From NCBI RefSeq assembly GCF_000002985.6, contig NC_003279.8:10106001-10170000 (forward strand): DNA of 64,000 bases, written 5' to 3'. Positions within the stretch are counted from its first letter, which is position 1, and the number at the start of each line of letters is the position of its first letter. Below, piece by piece: positions 24,586 to 36,156 of the stretch. Under the pieces are notes generated by a model that made no database searches, was not told where the DNA came from, and saw nothing but the letters and a program-made list of their open reading frames with translations. The DNA comes from Caenorhabditis elegans. Its lineage: Eukaryota; Nematoda; Chromadorea; Rhabditida; Rhabditidae. The position numbers were made by a program, and so were the translations under genes.

Positions 24586-27120
24586 TCTAATGTTCTGCCA
24601 ATATATTTACTCTAATGTTCTGCCAATTTATTTACTCTAATTTTCTGCCAATTTATTTACTCTAATGTTCTGCCAATTTATTTACTCTAATGTTCTGCCA
24701 ATTTATTTACTCTAATTTTCTGCCAATATATTTACTCTAATTTTCTGCCAATTTATTTACTCTAATGTTCTGCCAATATATTTACTCTAATGTTCTGCCA
24801 ATATATTTACTCTAATGTTCTGCCAATTTATTTACTCTAATTTTCTGCCAATTTATTTACTCTAATGTTCTGCCAATTTATTTACTCTAATGTTCTGCCA
24901 ATATATTTACTCTAATTTTCTGCCAATATATTTACTCTAATTTTCTGCCAATTTATTTACTCTAATGTTCTGCCAATTTATATACTCTAATTTTCTGCCA
25001 ATTTATTTACTCTAATTTTCTGCCAATTTATTTACTCTAATGTTCTGCCAATTTATTTACTCTAATGTTCTGCCAGTTTATTTACTCTAATGTTCTGCCA
25101 ATTTATTTACTCTAATGTTCTGCCAATATATTTACTCTAATGTTCTGCCAATATATTTACTCTAATGTTCTGCCAATTTATTTACTCTAATGTTCTGCCA
25201 ATTTATTTACTCTAATGTTCTGCCAATATATTTACTCTAATGTTCTGCCAATTTATTTACTCTAATGTTCTGCCAATATATTTACTCTAATGTTCTGCCA
25301 ATTTATTTACTCTAATGTTCTGCCAATTTATTTACTCTAATTTTCTGCCAATATATTTACTCTAATGTTCTGCCAATTTATTTACTCTAATTTTCTGCCA
25401 ATATATTTACTCTAATGTTCTGCCAATATATTTACTCTAATGTTCTGCCAATATATTTACTCTAATGTTCTGCCAATTTATTTACTCTAATTTTCTGCCA
25501 ATATATTTACTCTAATGTTCTGCCAATTTATTTACTCTAATTTTCTGCCAATATATTTACTCTAATGTTCTGCCAATATATTTACTCTAATTTTCTGCCA
25601 ATATATTTACTCTAATGTTCTGCCAATTTATTTACTCTAATGTTCTGCCAATTTATTTACTCTAATGTTCTGCCAGTTTATTTACTCTAATGTTCTGCCA
25701 ATTTATTTACTCTAATGTTCTGCCAATATATTTACTCTAATGTTCTGCCAATTTATTTACTCTAATGTTCTGCCAGTTTATTTACTCTAATGTTCTGCCA
25801 ATTTATTTACTCTAATGTTCTGCCAATATATTTACTCTAATGTTCTGCCAATTTATTTACTCTAATGTTCTGCCAATTTATTTACTCTAATGTTCTGCCA
25901 ATATATTTACTCTAATGTTCTGCCAATATATTTACTCTAATGTTCTGCCAATATATTTACTCTAATGTTCTGCCAATATATTTACTCTAATGTTCTGCCA
26001 ATATATTTACTCTAATGTTCTGCCAATATATTTACTCTAATGTTCTGCCAATTTATTTACTCTAATGTTCTGCCAATATATTTACTCTAATGTTCTGCCA
26101 ATATATTTACTCTAATGTTCTGCCAATTTATTTACTCTAATTTTCTGCCAATTTATTTACTCTAATGTTCTGCCAATTTATTTACTCTAATGTTCTGCCA
26201 ATATATTTACTCTAATTTTCTGCCAATATATTTACTCTAATGTTCTGCCAATTTATTTACTCTAATGTTCTGCCAATTTATTTACTCTAATGTTCTGCCA
26301 ATTTATTTACTCTAATTTTCTGCCAGTTTATTTACTCTAATGTTCTGCCAATTTATTTACTCTAATGTTCTGCCAATATATTTACTCTAATGTTCTGCCA
26401 ATTTATTTACTCTAATGTTCTGCCAGTTTATTTACTCTAATGTTCTGCCAATTTATTTACTCTAATGTTCTGCCAATATATTTACTCTAATGTTCTGCCA
26501 ATATATTTACTCTAATGTTCTGCCAATTTATTTACTCTAATTTTCTGCCAATTTATTTACTCTAATTTTCTGCCAATTTATTTACTCTAATTTTCTGCCA
26601 ATTTATTTACTCTAATTTTCTGCCAATTTATTTACTCTAATGTTCTGCCAATTTATTTACTCTAATGTTCTGCCAATATATTTACTCTAATGTTCTGCCA
26701 ATATATTTACTCTAATGTTCTGCCAATATATTTACTCTAATGTTCTGCCAATTTATTTACTCTAATGTTCTGCCAATATATTTACTCTAATGTTCTGCCA
26801 ATATATTTACTCTAATGTTCTGCCAATATATTTACTCTAATGTTCTGCCAATATATTTACTCTAATGTTCTGCCAATATATTTACTCTAATGTTCTGCCA
26901 ATATATTTACTCTAATGTTCTGCCAATATATTTACTCTAATGTTCTGCCAATATATTTACTCTAATGTTCTGCCAATTTATTTACTCTAATGTTCTGCCA
27001 ATTTATTTACTCTAATGTTCTGCCAATTTATTTACTCTAATGTTCTGCCAATATATTTACTCTAATTTTCTGCCAATATATTTACTCTAATGTTCTGCCA
27101 ATTTATTTACTCTAATGTTC
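24586..27120. repeat. 25-bp satellite array, about 101 copies
   Basis: The unit is 25 bp: TGTTCTGCCA followed by an AT-rich half ending TTTACTCTAA. The period is exact: bases at 24601, 24901 and 27001 fall in the same register, so I see no insertion or deletion over more than 2.4 kb. Variation is nearly confined to three positions (TGTT/TTTT, CCAAT/CCAGT, ATTTAT/ATATAT). The array is bounded on both sides by copies of the same ~0.5-0.8 kb flank. There is no open reading frame through it. Confidence 0.97.
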
Positions 27121-27900
27121 AGTCGATCTACCAATTTTCCCGCTGTTATATATTTTATTTCGTATCCTGAAGATTATAAAAAAAAGTATCAATGCTTAGC
27201 AATCGTTTTTTTGAAACCACTAGCTTTAATTTTTTTCTTGTGTTCCTTTATTTTTCTCATATAAATTTATACATTTATTCTTTTTTCCCCACAAGAATGC
27301 CTCAGTGGATATGGAAATCGGATGGATTATGCATTGAGTTCCGTAAATTTGCCTCTCACGGAATTCGTTAGGATCCGCGAGACTTTTGAGCAATTACGGG
27401 GCGGCTCGTGTGTGTGGGTGCTCACTTTTGCTCGTCGAGCAGCAGCTTTTTATCGCCACCTTCGTCATTTTCGTTTCGACGTCACCTTTTTCGGAACTAG
27501 AAGTTTTTGTTTTGTTTACCATTATTAGTAAATTTAATGCTTTCCCATGATGTTTGATACAAATAAAAAAGTTTTTTCATTCACCCCCCGAAAAAAGAAT
27601 GGGCCGAACCGGAGATTGAACCCGGGACCTCTCGCACCCAAAGCGAGAATCATACCACTAGCTAGTCATACCACTAGCTAGGGTCTAGACCATTCGGCCT
27701 TGATTTTTATAAGTTTGTCTGGCGGTTGAATCATAGTGAATACTGACAAGGATCTTATCAACTTTTATAAATTTATAATGCTTTTCGGTTCAAATAGATG
27801 AAGCCAAGATAAGGATGGCTTATATTTAGATCATGTTATTTGGCTTCAACTTACTATTCATATCTACGTGTTCGCGTGTCTCAACTTGCAGCGGACAAAA
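27121..27900 (+). repeat. Right copy of the duplicated 3' gene flank
   Basis: It begins AGTCGATCTACCAATTTTCC directly after the last satellite unit and follows the left copy (24046-24585) through the T-rich tract, the segment GGATTATGCATTGAGTTCCG, a 'ctcacttttgctcgtcg' section missing from the left copy, a tRNA-like sequence, and the common tail ending CTCAACTTGCAGCGGACA. A third, partial copy of the tail lies at 30033-30240. Confidence 0.85.
27601..27699 (-). pseudogene. tRNA-Pro(UGG) pseudogene with a D-arm insertion
   Basis: Read on the minus strand, the sequence begins GGCCGAATGGTCTAG and ends GGTTCGGCC, with an anticodon arm CTCGCTTTGGGTGCGAG (loop TTTGGGT, anticodon TGG) and a T arm CCGGGTTCAATCTCCGG. 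It is 99 nt long instead of about 72 because a duplicated TCATACCACTAGCTAG block sits in the D-arm region. A tRNA intron would lie next to the anticodon, not here, so the insertion should break the D arm and the internal A-box promoter. Nearby truncated copies lie at 24359-24378, 30034-30048 and 51713-51769. Confidence 0.8.
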
Positions 27901-30032
27901 ATGTTTTCAAATTGAGTTTCAAAACTACAGTAACCCATTCCTATATTTTCCACATGTTTTTCTCTCAATAATTGCTCATTTGACCACAAAAAATCGGCAA
28001 AAACAGGACGTGGTTTACTGTCATATTTGAAGGCACATGCCTTTTTGCGGTTAAAAATTATTCGTTCGTGTATTCATACCTTTTTCGTACCTTTTTCAGT
28101 GAAAACCTCCAAAGCACAGTTACAAAATATAAAATTACAATTGCATAGTATAAAAATGAAGTAAATCGTGGTGGGACTAGAAAAGTGCAACATTTAGTTC
28201 CATTGGGAGACTAATGTTGTCGGGAAACTCATAAATCAAATTCCAATCATTTTTCTCTCTCAAAATATCTCCGAAACATTATTTTTTCTGTCATTCCACC
28301 CCCTTCCATAAATGTTGCCAAGTGGTTTTTATCCTCATTCTTTTTAGTTTTTGTTCCCTTTTTCTCTCTTTTTTTCCGCATTTATCTCCCCCAATTCTCT
28401 TTTACTCCGGATGACCAATTCAATTGAGATGAAGACCAAAAAAGAGTATTTTTGTGCACGCTTTTGGAGCACTGCTTTGTCCGAAAAAAATGGTAGACAT
28501 GAGCCTTGACGAGAATAAAATAGAGACAACGAATATTTCTTGTCGTTGCTTTTGTTTGTATTTTACTTTACTTGTTTTTGTGCTCTTTGCTCCTCGATTT
28601 AATTTTTTGGTCAATTGATATTTGTTGGAATAATTTATTATACTCAATCTTTCATGTTCTATAATTTTACAATTTTCCTACAAAAATACTGTACCTGCTC
28701 ATGCCGAATCATTTTTATTTAGAGAAAGTTCGAAGAGGTGTGCGCCTTTAACAAGTACAGTAATCATTTCCCCATTTTTTCCGTTTTTTCCATATTTTCT
28801 AACTATACTTAAAAAAATTATTTTCATTTTTCATATGATCCATGTTGTATCAAATTTCCACAAAATAATCATCCGAAAAAGTGGAAAATTGAAGAAAGTT
28901 GTGAGAACGGGGTACTGTACTTTTAAAGGTGCAATCACAGCTTTCATTTTAAAAATTGCTCGAGACTCTGTTTTATTCATGATCGGGTTGCACATGATTT
29001 CTGGAATTTTTGAAAACCCAATTTTAAATTATTGACTTCAAAAACAGGTTTGTTCAATGGCCAGTAGGTTTTAATACGATGAGTGTTCCTTAACCCTAAT
29101 TCCTCTTAGAATCGTCATTTTAAACTTAAAAAAAACATACATCATTTCTTTACGTTCATTTTCATCTTTCTACATATTTCCATTTCCGATTAAATCTTTA
29201 TCATTTTCCGAAAGTGTTTATTTTTTCCCTCAAATCCCATCCTAATCTCCTTCGTAATTTTTCCAAAAGCTATTCTGAAAAAATGAAACAAAAAAAGAAA
29301 TGTTTGCAGGGAAGATCAAAAATACATTGATAACCCACTTTATGTTTCACAACGAAGTTTACGTCCTTCATTTCCAATATCTTTAAGAAATCAGTTTTGA
29401 AAAAACATATTTTTGAGCTATTTGGTTTTTCAAATTTCGCGGGTACGGTAGCTGATAAATTATTCTCCAGTAATTTTCCGCAAAGTTCATTCATTGTTTT
29501 CCAAAACTTGAAAATTCCCAACCCTCAATGCTCCAAGGGCCTCAAAAATGCCAAGAAAATTGTCTTGTTTTTCCCCATTTTGTTTCCATTGTTTGACGTT
29601 CGGTTCAATTTCCCCCTAGACGAGATTAATTTGTCAAAAACTTTTTTCAAAATGTGCGTCAAGGAAATAAAGTTTTTTTATTTATACGAAAATATTTATT
29701 TCTTAAAGTCCGAGAATTTATATTTCAAATTTATTGGCAGTTTTTCTTTGCTTTGATTTGTTCTTAGAATACATTTTCTTCTAGGAAAAAAACAACCAAT
29801 AAATAAATAGGTCATGAATTGGAGGCAAAAAAAACAGATGCATAAATTGAAATCTACATAGAGGAAGTTAATAGTCTCTCGAGGGAACTGCCTATTCTTG
29901 TTGTCTATGATTTCTATTTTCAATTCTGCAAACTAGAAGTGAACTATCTACCATGTCATACAGAATAAGGAATTACATACTTAAGAACATATTCTCTACA
30001 AAGTGTAGGTCCTTTTTCTGACAAAATGTAAA
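27901..30032. other. Non-coding stretch with a dispersed inverted repeat
   Basis: No gene is supported. An inverted repeat with arms near 28738-28765 (GCGCCTTTAACAAGTACAGT) and 28905-28938 (GGGGTACTGTACTTTTAAAG) belongs to the family seen in introns elsewhere in the window. The short open frames are T-rich or A-rich strings without splice partners. Confidence 0.5.
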
Positions 30033-30240
30033 AGAATGGGCCGAACGGATGGTGAATCCTGAAAGGATGTTATCAACTTTTATAAATTTCTAATGCTTTT
30101 TGGTTCAAATAGATGAAGCCAAGATAAGGATAGTCTATATTTAGATCCTGTTATTTTTTGGCTTCTGTTTACTTTTTCTATCTCGGTGTCCGCGTGTCTG
30201 TGCGCTCAACTTGGATGAAATTGCAGCGAACAAAAACATT
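30033..30240 (+). repeat. Third, partial copy of the tRNA-flank repeat
   Basis: It begins AATGGGCCGAAC (the 3' end of the tRNA-Pro-like sequence, minus-strand sense), skips the rest of the tRNA, and continues with the same tail as the copies at 24.4 and 27.7 kb: TTATCAACTTTTATAAATTT, GGTTCAAATAGATGAAGCCA, then TATTTAGATC and GCAGCGAAC. Confidence 0.8.
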
Positions 30241-31129
30241 GTCAAATTGGGTGGGTTACTGTACAACTGAAAGACGCTCACATTTTTGCGCAGCCTGTTA
30301 AACATATTTTGTTCGTGATGAGACCATGATTTCCGTTAGAAAACACCAAAAACTCGTTAAATTGGTACCAAACTAGACAAGGTCAAGTGTTCGTCCGATT
30401 TTAGAAATTTCCTATTTTTTCTGACAGAGTTAGTCAGTGCCCCTTTTTCGAATGATTCAATCAACTCTTCGGAATCTCTTCTTCCTTTTCCCTCATCGTC
30501 TTCTCTTTTTTTCTTGCTCCACACAACACAATCATCTGACTTGAGAATCTTTTTTTCTTTCAAGAAAATGCGCAACTTCATTCGTCTGTTTTTTTTTGTA
30601 ATATTTTACAGAGATTTATCTTTTGTCGGTTTTCACAGCTAAGCGGATAAAGCTTGCATTTTTCAGTCAACTTTATGGAAAATGCCCGAGGGCTGAAGTT
30701 TTCGGAATTGTTAGTTTTTGACCTTCTTCATTTTTTGTTTATTAATTCGTCATTGTGAATAATTCAGACAATCTCATACAGTTTATCCACTTTTGGGTGA
30801 AATTTTATACTTTTCATTAAAAGTTACTTTTCTCTCATTCAGTTTTCCGACATTTTAATTTTTTAAATTTACGACAGCTTCTAAAAACCTTAAAAACAAA
30901 ACCTAACAAATGCAGAAATTTTTCGACGACAGCCCTGGTCACAGAGTCAGTAGCCTGCTACAAAAATCAGAAATAAAATGAACGTTTAAAAGTCACTCCT
31001 GGGTGGAATATCTAACTCGAAGAGTGCCTAACTCTAGAAAATGTTAACTCTAGAAAAACTCTTGCAATCATTTACTATATATAAAGCGCGTGTCCTTCCG
31101 TCCGTTTGTAGTTTGTAGTTTGATCTTTG

Positions 31130-31700
31130 ATCTTTCAACTCTCTTTTCTGTAGTTGGAAGAGATATTGGGTTAAGAGTTGGTGAGGGATAATGTCAAGGT
31201 ACTGTAGTAGTACTGTAGGAGTACTGTAGGTATACGGTAGGGTTACTGTAGTTTGGGAAAAATTGGGTTTTTGTCTACAGAAGAGGTATTGGGTTGGGAG
31301 TGGGTGGGGGGAGAATGTCAAGGTACTGTAGTAGTATTGTAGGAGAACTGTAGGCATACGGTAGGGTTACTGTAGTTTGGGAAAAATTGAGTTTTTGTCT
31401 ACAGAAGAGGTTTTGGGTTGGGAGTTGCTGGGGGATAATGTCAAGGTACTGTAGTAGTACTGTAGGAGTACTGTAGATACACGGTAGGGTTACTGTAGTT
31501 TAGGAAATTTTGAGTTTAAAACGTTTTCAAGAAGTGCTGGCTCGGGAGTTGGTAGGGAATAGTGTCAAGGTACTGTAGTGGTACTGTTGGGGTGCTGTAG
31601 GATTATTGTAGGATTATTGGAGTTTGGTGGAAAATTGCGTTTTAAGTTTTTGAAAATGTATTGGCTTGGGAATTGGTGAGGATAATGTCAAGATATTTTG
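31130..31700. repeat. ~124-bp minisatellite, about 4.5 copies
   Basis: The landmark AATGTCAAGGTACTGTAG recurs at about 31190, 31314, 31437, 31560 and 31684, giving a 123-124 bp period. Each unit carries several TACTGTAG-type words and a tail (GGGAAAAATTGGGTTTTTGT, then CTACAGAAGAGG). The first three copies are close to one another and the last two are diverged. Confidence 0.9.
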
Positions 31701-34700
31701 ATAGTTTCTTGCTTAGAGTCGGGAACATTTGGGAAGATGTGAAAGTTTCATTATTTTTTCATAAGACATTTTTTAATGATTGTGTCAAACATTTCAAATG
31801 TTGCCAGTCGTTGGCCGCGCCGTAGGCGCGGTCAGCGGCTGGTTTACTATATTTTAATAATCAACTATCATAATTCCTATACAACTTCCTTTACTACTAC
31901 TACTCCCTTCGCCCGTCCTATTGGCAGCCCGTAGCATTCAAGTGCAAAAGTTCAAAAAAGGTAGAAACGCAGTGTACATTTTGATCTTGTAATAAGAACA
32001 GAACATCCCCTTAACTCAAAGTGACGTAGTCTCAAATTGCCGGAGGCCCTAGCTTGTTTATTTATTTTTTCTTTGTAAATCAGATTTTGAGGAACTCCCG
32101 ATAAAAAAGGGACGAACTGATGGGGGAAAAAGGCGTGGTAATTAGTTTAGTTAGTACGCGGAAGAGCTTTGCCGCCTTCTGCAAATCTCAAGGGCATTCT
32201 CGGCTTCTTCGTGCTTTATTGACAGCAACTGAAAAAAATGAAGAAAAAGTGACGAATAAGGAACGTGACATATATCTCGGTTTCCTGTTTTTTTGGAAAT
32301 AAAAATGTATATTTTGTTAGGATGAGTGATTGTGTAGCTTTATAGTCAATGTTGTGGGATTCTACAAAAATAATCAATCTTCGGAATGTACAGCATTTCA
32401 ATTCCTCCAAGAAGCTCGTCCGCCTTCCCTTCCTTCGCCCTGTAAACGCCTCCGAAAAGGAGAGAGGGGTAATAAAAATATGCATATCGAAGACTAAATA
32501 CCAGTATGGCACGAGAAAGGCGTGTGTAGAGGCAGAATAGAGGCGCCCCGAGACACTTGAATATAGGTGGTGGAGAATTTTCTACGTGGGATTTCTACCA
32601 TAACTCCCGGGTAAAGTCTCAGAAGGGCCTGAGAAAGGCGATTGAGAGGCGCCCCGCAACCAACTGTTTTCAAATCTTAGTGGTATTTTTGTATCTGGCA
32701 CAATGTTGAAAATATTGAACAAACAAAGTTTACATCAAATTTCCTCTCAGTTTCCAACCAAAATCTACAGAATGATTGCGTCTTCTCAGAAATATTAGTG
32801 ACCCCCTTAAACCCAATATAATCTGTGTCAGTAAGTGTGTGCTTCTTTAATAATTCGTTATTTTTCTTTCACTTATTGTTTCTTCTCTTTTCTCTATTCA
32901 TCTCTTCTTTTTCTTCTTCAACTCACATATATATTTTTTACAATTAGATTTATGGCCTTGTGTATGTAAGTGTGGTACTCGTCATTTTCACCGCCCATTG
33001 GCTCTTCAGTTCTTCCCTTTTTTTGAGTACAATGCCCCCTCGAAAATTTTTAAAAAATTGGTCTTGAGGTGTTTCCAGAAAATAAAGCTCAACTTGAACT
33101 TTCACTATGGCGATTTTTGTACCCTTAAAGTCCGTGAAAACACCTCGCTTAAAAGAATTTCCTCGTTTCCTTTTGCAAGAAAATAAAAGTTCCGTTTTTC
33201 TTTTTCGGAGAATGCAAAATTTCTATACTTTTCTCATTAAATTAAAAGGAGTCGAAACGTTTTTTTCTGCTGATCATGAGCTGAGAAACAGCAAAGGCCA
33301 AATTTACTTGAGAAGTTCCAAAGAAATTTGCCTTCCAACTTATGAGATTTCAATATTTATATTTCCTGCTTTTTGAATTAGTAGAGATTTGAGAACTTAA
33401 AAATGCAAAAAATTCACCTCAAAAACTAGTTTGACACCATGCGTTTTTGTTGGTGTCGATCTGAAAATGATTTCAGAAAGTTTTAACATTTCAAAAATAT
33501 CTGAAGTTTTTGATCGGTTACAGTTTAGAAAAAAATCATCCTAAAAACTTTTCCAATGTTTGTAAAACGCTTGGAAAAAAATTACGAGCCCCGAAAGAGT
33601 GGAAAGTAAGGTGATGCATTTTCAGATTGATTTTTCCAGTTAAAACATATCCTCTGTCGTTACATTTTTGTAGAAACCTATTTACACGCTCTTCTACTAA
33701 ATAAATTAGGTTTCACTTTAAAACAAAAAATGAGCTTAACCTCCTTTTTTGTTAGATTTCCCTTGAATTTTTTGGATGGACAAGATAATTTATTTCACAA
33801 ATGGTAAGTAATACGAAAATGTCTAGAAAAAAATTTTTCTATTCTACTCTTTTTCTTCTGTAATATTAAACGTTCAATGTTCCCAAAAAACATTTTTAGT
33901 TTTATATTCTTTCAGATTTATTTTATCGAATCATCTCCGAACTCCAAAGAAACTAGGGAAAAACAAATTGTCGTCTTTAAATTCGTTGTTATTTCCTCTT
34001 TTTTTTCGAGACACCCAGTTTGTCGGAAAAGAGTTCATTTTAATCCTTTTCCTCTTATCTGATTTTTCTAGATGTTTTATGCAGTTTTATTGGATTCACT
34101 CAAGATTTCAGAATTCAAAAATGAAAGGAAAACGTGGATTGACTAATAATACCTTTGTCTTCTTGTTTAACAACACACATATCCGATTTCATTTGTTTTT
34201 ACACCAAAAATCTCTGGAAACATCGAAGATTATGAAAAAGAGAAGGTTTCTATTTTGAAATTCGACATTTTTGCAATAAAACACGCTGTAGAGTAGTATT
34301 AAAAATTGTTCAATTTCAAAAGTAGTCACTCAGGGTTTAATATCTGACAATGCATTCGCTTAGGACAAGTTATAACTTTTTCACCTCAATGTAGGTACCT
34401 TCCAAAGCAATTTTTTTGCATACCTGCAGGCAGGCGGTTAGATAGTTGTATGCCTACATGAATGCCCTACAATTATCTTCTCACTCGGTTTTCCAAAAGA
34501 TTTCTGATTCTTTTTTTCTTAAAACTTAGTTTCAAGTTGTTTTTGTCTTTTTCTAGAAATTCGAGTATTTGCTTTGAAATTAAGTTGAAAATGAAAAAAA
34601 AAACACCTAGATGCTTCAGAGAATGACAACTCAAAACTCTAACTGTAATCCAATTGATAGTATAGAATACGTAGAAAACAAGGAGTAATCACGAATAGAA

Positions 34701-34917
34701 TCTTAGGCTGAAAACATACTAGGAAAAGCAACAAACGGCGAAGTCTATTTTTATATACAGACTTCTAAATTTGCTCAGAGTCTTTGTCAGATTTGAAAAT
34801 GATGCGAAACTTCCCAGTACCCGGGAAAATGTTTCTATTGCCTTTGAAATCGATGTAACTATGCAAAAGGGAAGAAAGCCAATGGATTTTTTAATGAAGG
34901 AAAATACCGTTTTCAAA
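31701..34917. other. Non-coding stretch, no gene supported
   Basis: T-rich on the plus strand. A GC-richer patch at about 32150-32230 (AGAGCTTTGCCGCCTTCTGC) and two related words GAGGCGCCCCG at about 32541 and 32648 stand out, but I cannot tie them to a gene. Short open frames of 60-99 codons lack domains and splice partners. Confidence 0.45.
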
Positions 34918-36156
34918 TTAAAGGGGGAGTAGAGTTTGTGGGGAAATATACGTTTCTGACTCTAATTGTGCTCCTGATACCGAATATCGATGTGAAAAAA
35001 ATTTAAAAAATTTCCCTGATTTTATATTAATTTTTAAAATCCGCAAATCCATTGGATGCCTATATGTGAGATTTCAAACGCAAGATTTTCCCGCCAGAGA
35101 CGCCCCGCCCACGAAACCGTGCCGCACGTGTGGGTTTACGAGATTAATTTTTTCCTTCTATTTTTATTTAATTTTATGCCGATTTTTTCCATTTTTTCGC
35201 TGTTTTATATCGAAAATGTTGTTATTTAGCGTTAATTTATGCTTTTTTATTGATAAAAATCAACAATATTTCATGTAAAGTTCCATTTTCAGCACAAAAT
35301 CGACGGAAAACAAGGAAAATTACGGCGACACGACGTTTCTAGGAAAAGTGAGCATTTCATTTAAAAAACATTTTCAAAAAACAATTTAAAAGTGAAAAGC
35401 ATTCTGTTCGCTAAAAAATTAGGCCTAAAACATCTTTAAAAAATCAACAGTTTGTCGATTTAGTCGGTAAATTCCAATTTTCATCCAAATACTCATCATA
35501 TTTCCTTTACAAATCACAATAACGAAAGTTCTCCACATTAATACAAACATTTAACATTCCAGATATCCGGAATACGTTGATTCGTAGTGCACCCAAGGAC
35601 AAACTTCAATTTTTGTTTTTTTTTGTTATTGTTTTTTTCCAGAAATGTGATTTTTTATAAATTTTATTAAAAATAAATAGTTTTATAATATATTTATTGG
35701 GTTTTTATGAAAAACAATAGTATTACACACGGAATAATGATAAATTTATTGTCCATGGTTGCTTCCACCTCGTTTCGCGTCGATTTTGTGCTGAAAATGG
35801 AACTTTACATGGAATATTGTTGATTTTTATCAATAAAAAGGCATAAATTAACGCTAAATAACAACATTTTCGATATAAAACAGCGAAAAAATCGGCATAA
35901 AATTAAATAAAAATAGAAGGAAAAAATTAATCTCGTAAACCCACACGTGCGGCACGGTTTCGTGGGCGGGGCGTCTCTGGCGGGAAAATCTTGCGTTTGA
36001 AATCTCACATATAGGCATCCAATGGATTTGCGGATTTTAAAAATTAATATAAAATCAGGGAAATTTTTTAAATTTTTTTCACATCGATATTCGGTATCAG
36101 GAGCACAATTAGAGTCAGAAACATATATTTCCCCACAAACTCTACTCCCCCTTTAA
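34917..36156. mobile_element. Palindromic DNA transposon-like element bounded by TTAA
   Basis: Two arms of about 375-385 bp (34921-35305 and 35778-36152) are near-perfect inverted copies separated by about 470 bp. The outer ends are AGGGGGAGTAGAGTTTGTGG and its reverse complement, each immediately bordered by TTAA (34917-34920 and 36153-36156), which fits a TTAA target-site duplication of the piggyBac type. No transposase is encoded; the two identical-looking 67-70 codon frames in opposite arms are mirror images of the arm. From memory it resembles the PALTTAA class of non-autonomous palindromes described in C. elegans. Confidence 0.82.

Noticed and set aside
24586-27120. Possible CRISPR-like array because of the regular repeats.
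   Set aside because: The repeats are head to tail with no spacers and the genome is eukaryotic; it is a simple 25-bp satellite.
27322-27528. A 68-codon plus-strand frame (MDYALSSVNLPLTEF...) in the duplicated flank, with a partial copy at 24.2 kb.
   Set aside because: The two copies differ by frame-breaking indels and show no recognisable domain, so the conserved DNA here is better explained by segmental duplication.
35066-36008. Two near-identical 67-70 codon frames (MRFQTQDFPARDAPP...) on opposite strands.
   Set aside because: They are mirror images within the inverted arms of the palindromic element. There is no transposase similarity and no splice signals.
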